DNA of 41,766 nucleotides from NCBI RefSeq assembly GCF_018500185.1, contig NZ_JAHBGI010000011.1, forward strand, positions 110,395-152,160. Reading direction: 5' to 3'. Positions 1 to 8,497 of this stretch are shown one piece after another. Origin of the DNA: Litoribacter ruber. Lineage in GTDB: Bacteria; Bacteroidota; Bacteroidia; Cytophagales; Cyclobacteriaceae. Numbering within the stretch: the stretch's first letter is position 1; each line of letters opens with the position of its first letter. The notes under the pieces are model-generated. The model worked only from the letters and a program-made list of their open reading frames with translations, made no database searches and was not told the DNA's origin. Made by a program: the position numbers and the translations under genes.

Positions 1-42
1 GAAACTCCTGTTTAAACTCGGTGCAACTCTGTGTCCTTTTTT
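1..42. repeat. Dispersed CACAGAG-type repeat, fragment at window edge
   Basis: Read on the minus strand this stretch contains GGACACAGAGTTGCACCGAG. It resembles the other degenerate CACAGAG/CGCAAAG repeats in this window (704-734, 2268-2302, 21961-21993, 23381-23413, 34349-34591). It lies just beyond the stop of the channel gene and is cut by the window edge. The assignment rests on similarity by eye only. Confidence 0.4.
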
Positions 43-44
43 CT

Positions 45-647
45 CTACTCCAACCTCGGCAAGCTCAACTTGTACTTAACCGCTACCAACCTGATGATGA
101 TCACGATGCCGATGGAAATGAGCATGTTGGGATCTCTGTCCAGGCCAAAATGGTTGAGCACCAAATAAATGATCGCACCGGCTAGGCAGGCACTGGCATA
201 CACTTCCCTTCTAAAGAGGATGGGGACCTCATTGGTCAGCGTGTCCCGGATCACGCCTCCCATCACGGCAGAAAACATGCCCATGATGGCGGCTATTTCC
301 ACCTGTACCCCTAGACTCAATGCTTTTTCCACTCCAAGAATAGTGAAAAACCCAATCCCAAAAGTATCAAACAGGAATAGAGTTCGACGTAACTTCCCCA
401 AACTCCGGTGAAAAAGAAAAGCCGTTAAGATACCCAAGAATATGGCGTAAAGGAACCAGACATCGCCCACCCATACCAAAGGGTAACTGCCTAGTATAAT
501 ATCCCTGAGGCTACCACCGCCGATTGCCGTAATGAAGCCCGTGAAGCCGGCCCCAAATAAATCATGCTCCCTATCCTGCACGGCCAAGGCACCGGATATG
601 GCAAACATGAAGGTACCGATTAATTCAAGTGGGTATTGAATGTCCAT
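45..647 (-). CDS. Trimeric intracellular cation channel (TRIC/YadS) family membrane protein
   Basis: A 200-residue, almost wholly hydrophobic protein of about seven membrane helices. Two glycine-rich segments, GGGSLRDIILG near residue 43 and GGVIRDTL near residue 129, are the internally repeated GG-x-x-RD signature of the bacterial TRIC/YadS (formerly UPF0126) family. Members characterised elsewhere conduct monovalent cations such as potassium; that this one does so is inferred. Length matches the family (about 200-210 residues), and the ATG at 645-647 places the first helix immediately at the N-terminus. It is followed by a dispersed repeat and has no obvious operon partner. Confidence 0.87.
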   Translation of the reverse strand: MDIQYPLELIGTFMFAISGALAVQDREHDLFGAGFTGFITAIGGGSLRDIILGSYPLVWVGDVWFLYAIFLGILTAFLFHRSLGKLRRTLFLFDTFGIGFFTILGVEKALSLGVQVEIAAIMGMFSAVMGGVIRDTLTNEVPILFRREVYASACLAGAIIYLVLNHFGLDRDPNMLISIGIVIIIRLVAVKYKLSLPRLE

Positions 648-703
648 TTGCTTATCATTTAGCAGACGGAAGAGGACCGGAGACGGGATGTTCTCGCTTT
701 TTT

Positions 704-734
704 GTTTCTCTGGGCCCTCTGATCCTCTGTGGTT
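704..734 (-). repeat. Dispersed CACAGAG-type repeat
   Basis: On the minus strand this reads AACCACAGAGGATCAGAGGG followed by CCCAGAGAAAC. It begins right at the stop codon of the methyltransferase gene, so the TAA of that gene merges with the start of the repeat. A short GGAAGAGGACCGGAGACGGG stretch (about 667-686), another low-complexity repeat type, lies next to it. Confidence 0.5.
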
Positions 735-1353
735 ATTTTAATTTCTTCATTACAAAAGTCCCCATGGTTCGCTTGTGGTGCACCAATACGGTTTTTGGGT
801 CTTCCAGGTGCTGTAAATTGTGTCGGTGCATTAGTATGTCCAGCAAGCTCTCAGAAAGCAGAAACCGTGTATTGCCATCTGGTAGTAGATGCTGCCCTTC
901 TTCGGTTCTTTGGCTTTCCTCCACTATTCCCCCCATGGCAGTGCAGCATCGAAGAAAGAATATACCTCCTGGTTTCAACACACGCATCATTTCATCCCAC
1001 AGTTGGACAAAGTGCTCTTCATTTTTGGCAAAATGCATGACAGCCGAGGAAATGACCGCATCAAAGGCTCCTTTGTGAAAGATCATGTCCTCCACCAAAT
1101 CTGTCTGAAACCGTTGGGTATCATATTCCGGTAGGATGGTTTGGGCATAGATCCGGGCCATTTGGATGGCGATGGGATTGTTGTCCACCCCAAAAATCTG
1201 GAATCCTTCCCTTATGAAATAATGGGTGTTTCTCCCTTCACCGCATCCTGCGTCCAGAATTTTCATTTCCGGGGTAAACCTGCCTTTCAAAATCTGATCC
1301 AGCAGGTAGATGTCAATATTGCCTAATAGTTGGTTGAGCTGGGCGATGTTCAT
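733..1353 (-). CDS. Class I SAM-dependent methyltransferase
   Basis: A 206-residue protein with the Rossmann-type methyltransferase motifs in order: motif I LDAGCGEGRN (about residues 35-44), the acidic end of strand 2 (FGVDNNPIA, near 54-62), a motif IV-like FDAVISSAVMHFA (about 97-109), and LKPGGIFFLR (about 125-134). This layout fits Methyltransf_11/25 (UbiE/TehB-like) enzymes. The substrate cannot be told from sequence. Its ATG overlaps the stop of the upstream patatin gene by four bases (ATGA), so the two are almost certainly translationally coupled; a lipid or membrane substrate is conceivable but unproven. Confidence 0.85.
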   Translation of the reverse strand: MNIAQLNQLLGNIDIYLLDQILKGRFTPEMKILDAGCGEGRNTHYFIREGFQIFGVDNNPIAIQMARIYAQTILPEYDTQRFQTDLVEDMIFHKGAFDAVISSAVMHFAKNEEHFVQLWDEMMRVLKPGGIFFLRCCTAMGGIVEESQRTEEGQHLLPDGNTRFLLSESLLDILMHRHNLQHLEDPKTVLVHHKRTMGTFVMKKLK

Positions 1354-2240
1354 ATTAGATTTTTTTCCCGCAAGGCCTCCGTGGTTATTTCCCGGCCGAT
1401 TTCAATAATTTCCTTTGCTCGGTAAAATTCAAACGTGCCGCATTGTTTCCTGCTGATTTTCACGTGTACATCCACAGGGTGCTGCTCGAGGATGTAATCG
1501 GATATTCTGTCCTGCATCATGTCCATGGACAGGTTCATCAGGTCCAAAAAGCTCAGGGTTTTGACCTTAGGTGCCTTTTTCTCTCTGGGCAGGTATTTGG
1601 AGACTTTTGCCTTGTATTCATTGACCCAGGCAGGGATGGCAATTCTGCTGCTACCTTCTTCCAATACTTTTTGTCTTACTAGACATTGTTGTGGCCCGTT
1701 TACATCAGAGGCAATCCTCAATGTAGCCTGGTTGTCTTTGATTAATTCAACTGGAATTGGATTTAGGATACCGCCGTCAATGTAGGAAATATTATCGATC
1801 AAGGCGGGTTGGATTACGGTAGGGATGGCTGCCGAAGCCCTGATTGCAGAAAAAAGGCTGCCTTTGGTGAAAACTTTCTCCTGTCCGCTGATAATATTTA
1901 CCGCATTGCAGGCGAAGGGAATAGGAAGATCTTCGATAAGGCAATCCCCCAAAAGGGTCTGGATCACTTGGAAGACCTTTTCCCCCTTGATAAATCCGGA
2001 GGTGGAAATCGTGAAATCCATGAGGGAAAACACGTCGACCCTATCAAGATTGCTGATCCATTCCTTGAATTCGGGCAGGTTGCCTTTGGCGTATACCCCG
2101 GCGATCAATGCCCCCATGGAGCAACCGGCGACGGAACTGATCTGAAAACCGTTTTCCTCCAACACTTCAATGGTGCCAATATGGGCCAACCCCCTGGCGC
2201 CACCGCTTGAAAGGACTAAAGAAACGGTTTTTTGATCCAT
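1350..2240 (-). CDS. Patatin-like phospholipase family protein
   Basis: A 296-residue cytoplasmic patatin-fold serine hydrolase. The glycine-rich oxyanion motif SGGARG lies at residues 12-17, the nucleophile elbow GCSMG at 39-43 (Ser41), and the catalytic Asp of the DGG motif at residue 155, so the Ser-Asp dyad is intact. There is no signal peptide, which separates it from secreted PlpD-type patatins and makes it closer to the short RssA/YlbK-type hydrolases. Expected activity is lipid acyl hydrolysis; the true substrate is unknown. It is the first gene of a two-gene unit with the overlapping methyltransferase. Confidence 0.87.
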   Translation of the reverse strand: MDQKTVSLVLSSGGARGLAHIGTIEVLEENGFQISSVAGCSMGALIAGVYAKGNLPEFKEWISNLDRVDVFSLMDFTISTSGFIKGEKVFQVIQTLLGDCLIEDLPIPFACNAVNIISGQEKVFTKGSLFSAIRASAAIPTVIQPALIDNISYIDGGILNPIPVELIKDNQATLRIASDVNGPQQCLVRQKVLEEGSSRIAIPAWVNEYKAKVSKYLPREKKAPKVKTLSFLDLMNLSMDMMQDRISDYILEQHPVDVHVKISRKQCGTFEFYRAKEIIEIGREITTEALREKNLI

Positions 2241-2267
2241 AGTATTTAATTAAATTCGTTTTTAATT

Positions 2268-2302
2268 AACCACAAAGTACGCGAAGGTCCGCAAAGTTTT
2301 TC
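2268..2302 (+). repeat. Dispersed CGCAAAG-type repeat
   Basis: AACCACAAAGTACGCGAAGG followed by TCCGCAAAG lies in the 111-bp divergent gap between the patatin gene and the VOC gene. It belongs to the same degenerate family as the copies at 21961 and 34349. If transcribed it would lie in an untranslated leader. Confidence 0.55.
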
Positions 2303-2351
2303 TTTCCGATTTGAGCAAATGCTTTAAACCGAAACCTAAATTTACAATAAA

Positions 2352-2774
2352 ATGACACAGTATAACCCCTTTCATTTGGCTTTCCCGATCAGGGATATTG
2401 AGGAGACCCGGAAATTTTATCAAGAGCTGCTTGGCTGCGAGATTGGAAGAAGCACTGACAAGTGGATTGACTTTAATTTCTTCGGCCACCAGCTTTCTGC
2501 CCATGTCAAACCCGAAGAACTGCAGCAAGCGAAATCCAATGAGGTGGACGGGAAGAATGTACCGGTAAGGCATTTTGGAGCCATTTTGGAGTGGGATGCC
2601 TGGCATGAATTAGCCGACAAACTGAAAGCTCATAAAATTGACTTCATCATTGAACCCTATATCCGCTTCAAGGGTGAAGTAGGGGAGCAGGCCACCATGT
2701 TCTTCCTAGACCCCAGCGGAAATGCCCTTGAATTTAAGGCATTCCAAGATAGGGGACAGATTTTCGCCAAGTAG
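2352..2774 (+). CDS. VOC family (glyoxalase/bleomycin-resistance/dioxygenase fold) protein
   Basis: A 140-residue protein with paired beta-alpha-beta-beta-beta modules. The opening [21 protein letters not shown] (broken here only by the usual FYQELLG helix) is a typical VOC N-terminus with a metal-ligand His near residue 6. VRHFGAILE around residues 72-80 supplies a second His, and NALEFKAF near the C-terminus supplies the closing Glu. These could form a His-His-Glu site as in extradiol dioxygenases and glyoxalases. The reaction is not predictable. It converges on the M28 peptidase across a low-complexity inverted repeat. Confidence 0.82.
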   Translation: MTQYNPFHLAFPIRDIEETRKFYQELLGCEIGRSTDKWIDFNFFGHQLSAHVKPEELQQAKSNEVDGKNVPVRHFGAILEWDAWHELADKLKAHKIDFIIEPYIRFKGEVGEQATMFFLDPSGNALEFKAFQDRGQIFAK

Positions 2775-2781
2775 TGGATAC

Positions 2782-2833
2782 AGAAGACCGAAGACCGGAG
2801 ATCGCAGTTTCCGTCTTCCGTCTTCCGTCTTTT
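2782..2833. repeat. GAAGACCG / CCGTCTTC low-complexity inverted repeat between convergent genes
   Basis: AAGACCGAAGACCGG on one side and three tandem CCGTCTTC-like copies on the other face each other, giving an imperfect hairpin between the stops of the VOC and peptidase genes. It could end transcription from both sides, but the pairing has mismatches. Its last bases overlap the peptidase stop codon region (2832). Confidence 0.45.
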
Positions 2834-3743
2834 ACAAATTTTCGTCAAAGGCTTTCACGGCCCTCAGGACCGTTTCGGCGGCTTGGTGGTAGAAGTCTTG
2901 ATCGATGTTTTCGAAGGTGTCGGTTGGTTTGTGATAGTCGGGATGGTCTTCCACGCCGAAATAGATATGCGGGATATCTTTCAAGTGGAATTGCGCATGA
3001 TCGGAGCTGAATGTCCAATCATCCTTGCCCATTTCCGGATCATCATGGCCCAACTTGAGGGTGACTTGCCCAAAAGGCTCCAGAGATTCCAATACAGGCT
3101 TCAATTTGGGATTGTGAAAAGTGCCAGAAGCATAAAGCTCATTGTTCTCATTTCTGGAAATCATGTCCATGTTGATGTTGAGTTTGACCTGTTCCAATGG
3201 AAAAGGGAAGTCTGCCACAAGTGCTTTGGCTCCTTGATGGCCCATCTCCTCTGCATCCACGGCGGCAAACATGATGGAATGTTTGGGTCTGTTGACGGAG
3301 AAATATTCCGCCATGGCCAAAAGTGCCGCGGTACCGCTGGCATTGTCGTCAGCCCCATTGAAAATTTGCCCGTTGATCACTCCAAGGTGGTCAAAGTGGG
3401 CCGTGATTACGATCAGGTATTCAGACTCGCTGCCGGGAATGAAGCCCACGATATTGGCAGCCCCCTCATATTGCACGCTGTCACGTGGATTCATGAAAGA
3501 AAAATACTGGGTAAAATCGCTATATTGGCTGGTCAGATTCAAGCTTCCAAACCTCTCCCTAATATGCTTTTGAGCTTTTATATTGCCTTCCGAAAGAGGT
3601 TTTCTTCCTTCCAGCTCATCTGAAGAGAGGTATTCAATATCCGCGATAAGCTTGTCCTTATCAATGTTTTGCGCAACAGCCGCAAAATCCAGCGCTACCC
3701 CCAGGATCAATAGGAGGCAAATAAATTTAAATTGGTATTTCAC
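2832..3743 (-). CDS. Secreted M28 family zinc aminopeptidase
   Basis: A 303-residue exported peptidase. Residues 1-25 form a signal peptide ending in AVAQ. The di-zinc site of family M28 is complete: H116-x-D118 (ITAHFDHLG), D133 in GADDNASG, E165-E166 (VDAEEMG), D193 (NMDMIS), and a late His in EDHPDYHKPTDT. The family removes N-terminal amino acids or carboxy-terminal modifying groups from peptides. Here it would act in the periplasm or outside the cell, probably in protein scavenging. The first codon is GTG (3741-3743), chosen because it gives the complete signal peptide. Confidence 0.9.
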   Translation of the reverse strand: MKYQFKFICLLLILGVALDFAAVAQNIDKDKLIADIEYLSSDELEGRKPLSEGNIKAQKHIRERFGSLNLTSQYSDFTQYFSFMNPRDSVQYEGAANIVGFIPGSESEYLIVITAHFDHLGVINGQIFNGADDNASGTAALLAMAEYFSVNRPKHSIMFAAVDAEEMGHQGAKALVADFPFPLEQVKLNINMDMISRNENNELYASGTFHNPKLKPVLESLEPFGQVTLKLGHDDPEMGKDDWTFSSDHAQFHLKDIPHIYFGVEDHPDYHKPTDTFENIDQDFYHQAAETVLRAVKAFDENL

Positions 3744-3886
3744 TTCAAATAATTAAATTGTGTTAATACTAGTTGTCAAAATTTGTAGCAATTTGGTCTA
3801 TCACAATAAAGAGACCTATTTTTAAGTTTTGTAGGTAATAGGAACAATTCTTTCCTTTGTCTATTATGAGGCAATTATAACGTATT

Positions 3887-4858
3887 ATGAAGTCAAAACT
3901 CCTCGTTTTAATCTTTTTTTGTATTTCAAACTCATTTGCCCAAAGCGGTGTGCCTGATTTCTTTCTGGATGGCAAGTCCGTGGTGCTAATTTCTAACGCA
4001 CCATCGGCCCGACCGGTTATGGGATTTGAGGAAATCGCACACCAGGTCCACCAGGGCTTGGTAGAGGCAGGTGGGGATCCGGTGGGGTATTTTGAGCTTG
4101 AGGAGATAGTGCTTAATGAAGAAATCCAAGCTGGATACGCCTCCCTGTTTGCCAAAAGGCTGATCAACGGAATAGTTATCCTAACCCGCCTTCCCAATGG
4201 TGCTTTTGAAATGAACGTGGCGCCTTTTTCCAACAATAAAAACATTGTAAACCCAGGATCTTCCTGGAGCATGAGGGGATCAAATATTAAAGAATTAAAT
4301 GAATCTTTGATCAAAATCGGTGAAGTGACCCAATCCAAAAACCTGTTGGTGCTGGAGGTACCTGAGTTTCCTCAAGGCAGTCAATCCGGCTCGAGTAGCT
4401 ACATTAGCCGCAATCCCTTAAACTTGAATGTTTTCAGATTGGGGATTCCCCTAAGCGGGGCAGGGGGGGAGGGCAGCCACCTGACTTCCTTTCGCTATGA
4501 CTTGCTAGGGAGAAGCGATGCGGAAAGGGCACGATCCCAAGAAAGGGAAAAAGAGCAGCTTCAGGCGGTCTTTGAAACCAGCTATCCACATCAAGTGGTC
4601 TTTCTGACCGAGGCTAAAACTTCCCAGGAGCTCATCCGTGACCGGGTTCAGTTTGTCCTCAGAAGGGTGGAAGGCAGAGAAGGTGATTTGATGAAAAGCA
4701 TGGGCGTGTCGGGTCAGAGTCCCAACCCGGAAAAAGTAGTGGTCAAATATTATATCCACTTCTTGGTGAGGGATGAGCTCTACATTGGCCCCAAATGGGA
4801 TGCGGATGCTAACTGGCAGGTGGCCTTGACCAATTTTCTCCAAAACCTCAACCCCTAA
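3887..4858 (+). CDS. Secreted or periplasmic protein of unknown function
   Basis: A 323-residue protein I do not recognise. MKSKLLVLIFFCISNSFAQ is a clear signal peptide. The next stretch (FFLDGKSVVLISNAPSARPV, about 25-44) looks like the first strand of an alpha/beta domain, followed by a hydrophobic strand INGIVILTRLP (about 89-99). A serine-rich low-complexity segment (GSQSGSSS, near 164) precedes a second part rich in charged helices (RSQEREKEQ, RDRVQFVLRRVEG) and a C-terminal YYIHFLVRDELYIGPKWDAD. No catalytic motif is evident. A possible Bacteroidota promoter (TTG at 3829-3831, TTCCTTTG at 3852-3859, compare TTG-N19-21-TAnnTTTG) precedes it. Confidence 0.75.
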   Translation: MKSKLLVLIFFCISNSFAQSGVPDFFLDGKSVVLISNAPSARPVMGFEEIAHQVHQGLVEAGGDPVGYFELEEIVLNEEIQAGYASLFAKRLINGIVILTRLPNGAFEMNVAPFSNNKNIVNPGSSWSMRGSNIKELNESLIKIGEVTQSKNLLVLEVPEFPQGSQSGSSSYISRNPLNLNVFRLGIPLSGAGGEGSHLTSFRYDLLGRSDAERARSQEREKEQLQAVFETSYPHQVVFLTEAKTSQELIRDRVQFVLRRVEGREGDLMKSMGVSGQSPNPEKVVVKYYIHFLVRDELYIGPKWDADANWQVALTNFLQNLNP

Positions 4859-4859
4859 A

Positions 4860-4890
4860 AAGCAAAAAGGTGTACCAGGAAGGTACACCT
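4860..4890 (-). terminator. Rho-independent terminator of the thioredoxin operon
   Basis: A perfect 9-bp stem, AGGTGTACC (4868-4876) with GGTACACCT (4882-4890), and a five-base loop. On the minus strand it runs directly into TTTTTGCTTTTT, so it ends the leftward transcript of the thioredoxin unit. It begins immediately beyond the stop codon of the convergent plus-strand gene. Confidence 0.8.
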
Positions 4891-4933
4891 CAAGCTATCG
4901 AATTGGGTGGTCAATGCAACTTTCAGCTTACTA

Positions 4934-5191
4934 TTAATTATCTATAGAGCCCATGACCCTTTTCATAAAGGCATTCATGGCTTCTTTTTTATCCATGCCA
5001 TCCTTGATCATCTTGTGGACCTCCAGAGTACCATATAAGTTGGATAGCAATTCGCCCATAACTTCTATTTCTTCATCTTTTAGCGAAGGAATTTCAGTCA
5101 TGGATTCCAAAAGTTCAATGGTTTCATTCACCCAGTCCTCATCGTTTTCCTCAATGAAGCCCAGGACATGCTTAATTATTGGCAATCTCAT
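4934..5191 (-). CDS. Small acidic protein of unknown function (DUF6952-like)
   Basis: An 85-residue acidic, apparently all-helical cytoplasmic protein: MRLPIIKHVLGFIEENDEDW, then a Glu-rich middle and KKEAMNAFMKRVMGSIDN at the end. Small proteins of this sort occur beside thioredoxin-like genes in Bacteroidota; I believe the family is DUF6952, but this is from memory and needs a profile search. Its ATG lies inside the 3' end of the thioredoxin gene (20-bp overlap), so translation is probably coupled, suggesting a joint role in thiol redox or oxidative-stress handling. Confidence 0.7.
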   Translation of the reverse strand: MRLPIIKHVLGFIEENDEDWVNETIELLESMTEIPSLKDEEIEVMGELLSNLYGTLEVHKMIKDGMDKKEAMNAFMKRVMGSIDN

Positions 5192-5486
5192 CTATAAGTG
5201 CTTTTAGGTTTTCTTCCTTGTTTGTCTGTGTTTGGTTGACTAATAAGCCGTCCTTAAATGTAGCAAAAGTAGGAAGATTGGTCACCGCAGCTAGTTTCCT
5301 TGATTCAGGAAGTTTCTCTGCATCTACGTACAAAAATGTGACCGAATCATAATCTTTGGCCAATCTTTTCATCTTTGGCTTCATAATTCTGCAACTTCCG
5401 CACCAGCTGGCACCGTATTGTACCACAACTTTACTTTTTTCTGTGATAATTTCCTTTAGGTTGTCGTTTTCTAATTCTTGTAGCAT
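5172..5486 (-). CDS. Thioredoxin family protein
   Basis: A 104-residue single-domain thioredoxin without a signal peptide. The redox motif is WCGSC (Cys29, Cys32), differing from the classical WCGPC by Ser for Pro, which usually shifts redox potential or substrate choice. The cis-proline lies in TNLPTFATF (about residues 70-78). The N-terminus is short compared with E. coli TrxA. It heads a two-gene unit with the overlapping small acidic protein, ended by the terminator at 4860-4890. The CGSC motif and this company suggest a specialised thioredoxin, perhaps reducing a peroxiredoxin, rather than the main TrxA. Confidence 0.88.
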   Translation of the reverse strand: MLQELENDNLKEIITEKSKVVVQYGASWCGSCRIMKPKMKRLAKDYDSVTFLYVDAEKLPESRKLAAVTNLPTFATFKDGLLVNQTQTNKEENLKALIDEIANN

Positions 5487-5587
5487 ATCTAATAGTTATG
5501 ATTGTAAGACTAAAATTGAGCACAAAGGTACTGTCTATTAAAATAAAAGTCCAATTGAAAATATCTATACAAGATAGAGTGTCTCAA

Positions 5588-6157
5588 TTAATATATCTTG
5601 GCATTCATAAATGGGACTAAAGCTAGAATTATGGCCTGCTCGTAATAGGTCTTCCTATTGACGGCCCCATTGGTAAGAATGCCCACAGCACCATCCGTCT
5701 CTTTAGAGTTTTCCCGATTAAAAAAACTGTCATCGGCCTTTCCAAGTTCCATTCCTCCTTTCACTAATTTAGATATAACTTCGGGTAGATAAAAGGTAGA
5801 CGTTTTGGCCTTACCGATTTTATCGGCTTTGTCCAACACCACCACCCAGGCAAAAGCATTCATTCCATGCCTGTCTTCATCCACGCCGCCTTCAATGCCC
5901 AACCAAAAGTCTGCTTCCGGAAAGGCGTTTTTGGCGTTCTCCGCGCGATTCAATGCACCCTGAAGTGTTTCAGCATCCCCCACTGGCTGATCAGCCACAT
6001 CGGAGGTCACGTTGATGCCCTGTACGATAAAACTATCTTCAAAGCACTGGTGGAAGGCTGCATCGGTGCTGTTGATTTTGACCGGATTTCGGCTTCCGAC
6101 GATAATCAGGAGTTGTCTTTTCTTTTTCTGAAGGTTTTCTCTTTTTGGAAAGCTCAT
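5588..6157 (-). CDS. yjjX: Inosine/xanthosine triphosphatase (YjjX/NTPase family)
   Basis: A 189-residue protein. IIVGSRNPVKINSTDAAF near residues 18-35 is the nucleotide-binding start of the YjjX/DUF84 ITPase fold, and WLGIEGGVDE (about 85-94) is the conserved acidic metal-binding loop. DGAVGILTNGAVNRKTYYEQAIILALVPF is the family's C-terminal signature. It would hydrolyse non-canonical ITP/XTP to clean the nucleotide pool. The first about 16 residues are lysine-rich and could be an over-extended start, but no later ATG precedes the core. Stand-alone gene between the thioredoxin and YebC transcripts. Confidence 0.87.
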   Translation of the reverse strand: MSFPKRENLQKKKRQLLIIVGSRNPVKINSTDAAFHQCFEDSFIVQGINVTSDVADQPVGDAETLQGALNRAENAKNAFPEADFWLGIEGGVDEDRHGMNAFAWVVVLDKADKIGKAKTSTFYLPEVISKLVKGGMELGKADDSFFNRENSKETDGAVGILTNGAVNRKTYYEQAIILALVPFMNAKIY

Positions 6158-6221
6158 ATTTAATTAAAAGGATTGGACGCTAAATGTTTGGAGAGGTCCA
6201 GTTCAATTGTATCCCACTGGG

Positions 6222-6259
6222 GTAAAAATAAACAGCCTTCGGTTGGTTCCCGAAGGCTG
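6222..6259 (-). terminator. Rho-independent terminator of yebC
   Basis: A 10-bp perfect stem, CAGCCTTCGG (6233-6242) with CCGAAGGCTG (6250-6259), and a seven-base loop. On the minus strand it is followed by TTTATTTTTACC. It starts seven bases past the yebC stop codon. Confidence 0.85.
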
Positions 6260-6265
6260 AAGTAA

Positions 6266-6973
6266 TTATGCCATGTTATGATAAACGTTGTTTACATCGT
6301 CGTCTTCTTCCATGCGCTCGATCATCTTATGGATGTCTTCTTCCTGCTCCTCAGTGAGCTCTTTGGTAGACATTGGAAATCTTTGAAAATCAGCGTTGGT
6401 GACTTCGATGCCCTTATCTTCAAGGGCTTTCTGCATGTTGCCAAAGTCCTCAAATTCGGTATAAATGAAGATTTCACCCTCATTCTCATCGATATCGGAA
6501 AGCCCAAAATCAATCAGTTCAAGCTCTAATTCCTCCAAATCCCAGTCTCCCTTTGGGAAACGGAAAACGGCTTTGTGCTCAAACATGAAGCTCACCGAAC
6601 CAGAAGTGCCCAACGAGCCTCCTGCCTTGGAAAAGAAATGGCGCACATTGGCCACCGTTCTGTTGATATTGTCTGTGGAGGTTTCCACAATTACGGCAAT
6701 CCCGTGAGGTCCGTAGCCTTCATATACTACTTCTTCGTAATCCTTCTCATCTTTGTTGCTTGCACGTGCGATGGCGGCTTCGATCCTGTCCTTGGGCATG
6801 GATGCACCTTTGGCGTTTTGGATCACCGTACGCAGCTTGGCATTGTTGTCCGGGTCTGGTCCGCCCATTTTCACGGCCATCACGATTTCTTTACCCAATC
6901 GGGTAAAGACCTTGGACATCTTGTTCCAACGTTTGAATTTTCTCTCTTTCCTGAACTCAAATGCTCTTCCCAT
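6266..6973 (-). CDS. YebC/PmpR (TACO1-type) family protein
   Basis: A 235-residue cytoplasmic protein with the YebC hallmark start MGRAFEFRKERKFKRW, then RLGKEIVMAVKMGGPDPDNN, AKGASMPKDRIEAAI, and the acidic, proline-containing second and third domains (YEGYGPHGIAVIVE near residue 85). The family has been described as DNA-binding transcription regulators and, for TACO1/YebC2 members, as ribosome-associated factors that help translation of polyproline stretches. Which role applies here cannot be read from sequence. It is monocistronic with its own strong terminator and diverges from the ndh gene. Confidence 0.9.
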   Translation of the reverse strand: MGRAFEFRKERKFKRWNKMSKVFTRLGKEIVMAVKMGGPDPDNNAKLRTVIQNAKGASMPKDRIEAAIARASNKDEKDYEEVVYEGYGPHGIAVIVETSTDNINRTVANVRHFFSKAGGSLGTSGSVSFMFEHKAVFRFPKGDWDLEELELELIDFGLSDIDENEGEIFIYTEFEDFGNMQKALEDKGIEVTNADFQRFPMSTKELTEEQEEDIHKMIERMEEDDDVNNVYHNMA

Positions 6974-7162
6974 ATAGATTTATTTCTCGGGTCTTCCTCG
7001 GTTGTGTTTGTGTTTCTAAGCTTTAATTTAATGTAAAAATAACAAATCTTTTCATTTCCTCCCGAGGAAGTTTTAATGCTTGGGCTTATAAGAAATATAG
7101 TACAGGGATTTAAGAACGAAAACCCCCTAAAACCGTACTATTAAAGAATCAACGCTAGCCTT

Positions 7163-8497
7163 ATGACTTTTTCCTCAGCTTACCCACTTCCCAACCTCCC
7201 GCAGAGCAATCATAAAAGAGTCGTGATTCTGGGCGGAGGCTTTGCAGGTCTCCAACTTGCCAAAAAACTTTCGGGCAAACCCTATCAGGTTGTCCTTTTG
7301 GATAAAAACAATTACCATCAGTTTCAACCCCTCTTTTACCAGGTGGCCACCTCCGCTTTGGAGCCCAGTGCCATTTCTTTTCCCCTGAGGAAAATCTTCC
7401 ATCACAGTAAAAATGTGACTTTCCGGATGACAGAAGTGGAGTCCATCTCGCCCGATGAAAAAAGGGTTTTTACCAAAATGGGATTTGTCGATTTTGATTA
7501 TTTGGTTTTGGCCATGGGGGCGGATACCAATTATTTCGGGATCGAAAACATCAAACAGAAAAGCACACCCATGAAGTCCGTTTCGGAAGCCCTTTATATC
7601 CGAAATCGCATCATCGCCAATTATGAAAAGGCCATCAATACGCAGGATGAAAACGAGAAAAGGGCCTTGATGAACATCGTAATCGTAGGCGGTGGGCCTA
7701 CTGGGGTGGAGCTTGCCGGTGCGATGGCGGAACTGAGAAACAGGATTCTGCCTAAAGACTACCCAGAGCTGGATTTTCATCAGATGCAGGTGATTCTGGC
7801 TGAGGCAGGAGAGAGCTTACTTGCGGGGATGACTCCTCAAGCCAGTGCGCACGCATTGAAATATCTGAAAAACCTGGGGGTGGAGGTCATATTCAAGGCG
7901 GCCGTGACCGATTATGACGGCCTTACCGTCAAGGTGAAGAATTACCCGAATTTCAATAGCCGCACTCTGGTGTGGGCAGCCGGGGTGAAACCCAACGCTG
8001 TGGACGGAATCCATGCTGATCAGGTGGCAGGAAATGGCCGATTGCTGGTCAATGAATTTAACCAGTTGGCTGGGGCGGATTACATTTTTGCCTTGGGGGA
8101 CCAGTGTTTGATGGCCTCTGAAGATTATCCCCGCGGTCACCCCCAGGTGGCCCAAGTGGCCATTCAGCAGGCAACCAACTTGGCCAAAAATCTGGTTTCC
8201 TTACATAAAAATCAGCCCCTTCGGCCCTTCAAATACAAAGACCTAGGATCAATGGCTACCGTGGGTAAAAAACTGGCGGTGGTGGACCTTCCTTTTATCA
8301 GATTCCAGGGCTTTTTTGCCTGGGTGACCTGGCTTTTTGTCCATTTGATGGCCATTTTGGGCGTCAGGAACAAACTGTTTATTCTGCTCAATTGGGCGTG
8401 GAATTACTTTTCCTTTGATGTGTCCCTTCGTCTTTTGATCAGGCCTAGGATGGTCAAGGACCATGAAAGCAAGGAACTGGTGGAGGATAAGGATTAA
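7163..8497 (+). CDS. ndh: Type II NADH dehydrogenase (NDH-2), FAD-dependent
   Basis: A 444-residue flavoprotein. The FAD-binding VVILGGGFAGLQLAKKL is at about residues 20-36, the NADH-binding IVIVGGGPTGVELAGAMAEL at about 172-191, and a family quinone-site-type stretch VAQVAIQQATNLAKNL at about 329-344. Both dinucleotide loops are intact GxGxxG variants. The C-terminal third is hydrophobic (FFAWVTWLFVHLMAILGVRNKLF and onwards), consistent with monotopic anchoring to the inner membrane. It would oxidise NADH and reduce menaquinone without pumping protons. Transcribed alone from the gap shared with yebC; its stop overlaps the convergent neighbour's stop by four bases. Confidence 0.9.
   Translation: MTFSSAYPLPNLPQSNHKRVVILGGGFAGLQLAKKLSGKPYQVVLLDKNNYHQFQPLFYQVATSALEPSAISFPLRKIFHHSKNVTFRMTEVESISPDEKRVFTKMGFVDFDYLVLAMGADTNYFGIENIKQKSTPMKSVSEALYIRNRIIANYEKAINTQDENEKRALMNIVIVGGGPTGVELAGAMAELRNRILPKDYPELDFHQMQVILAEAGESLLAGMTPQASAHALKYLKNLGVEVIFKAAVTDYDGLTVKVKNYPNFNSRTLVWAAGVKPNAVDGIHADQVAGNGRLLVNEFNQLAGADYIFALGDQCLMASEDYPRGHPQVAQVAIQQATNLAKNLVSLHKNQPLRPFKYKDLGSMATVGKKLAVVDLPFIRFQGFFAWVTWLFVHLMAILGVRNKLFILLNWAWNYFSFDVSLRLLIRPRMVKDHESKELVEDKD

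Noticed and set aside
4505-4888. 127-residue minus-strand open frame
   Set aside because: It is a shadow of the secreted protein gene and contains the thioredoxin-operon terminator.
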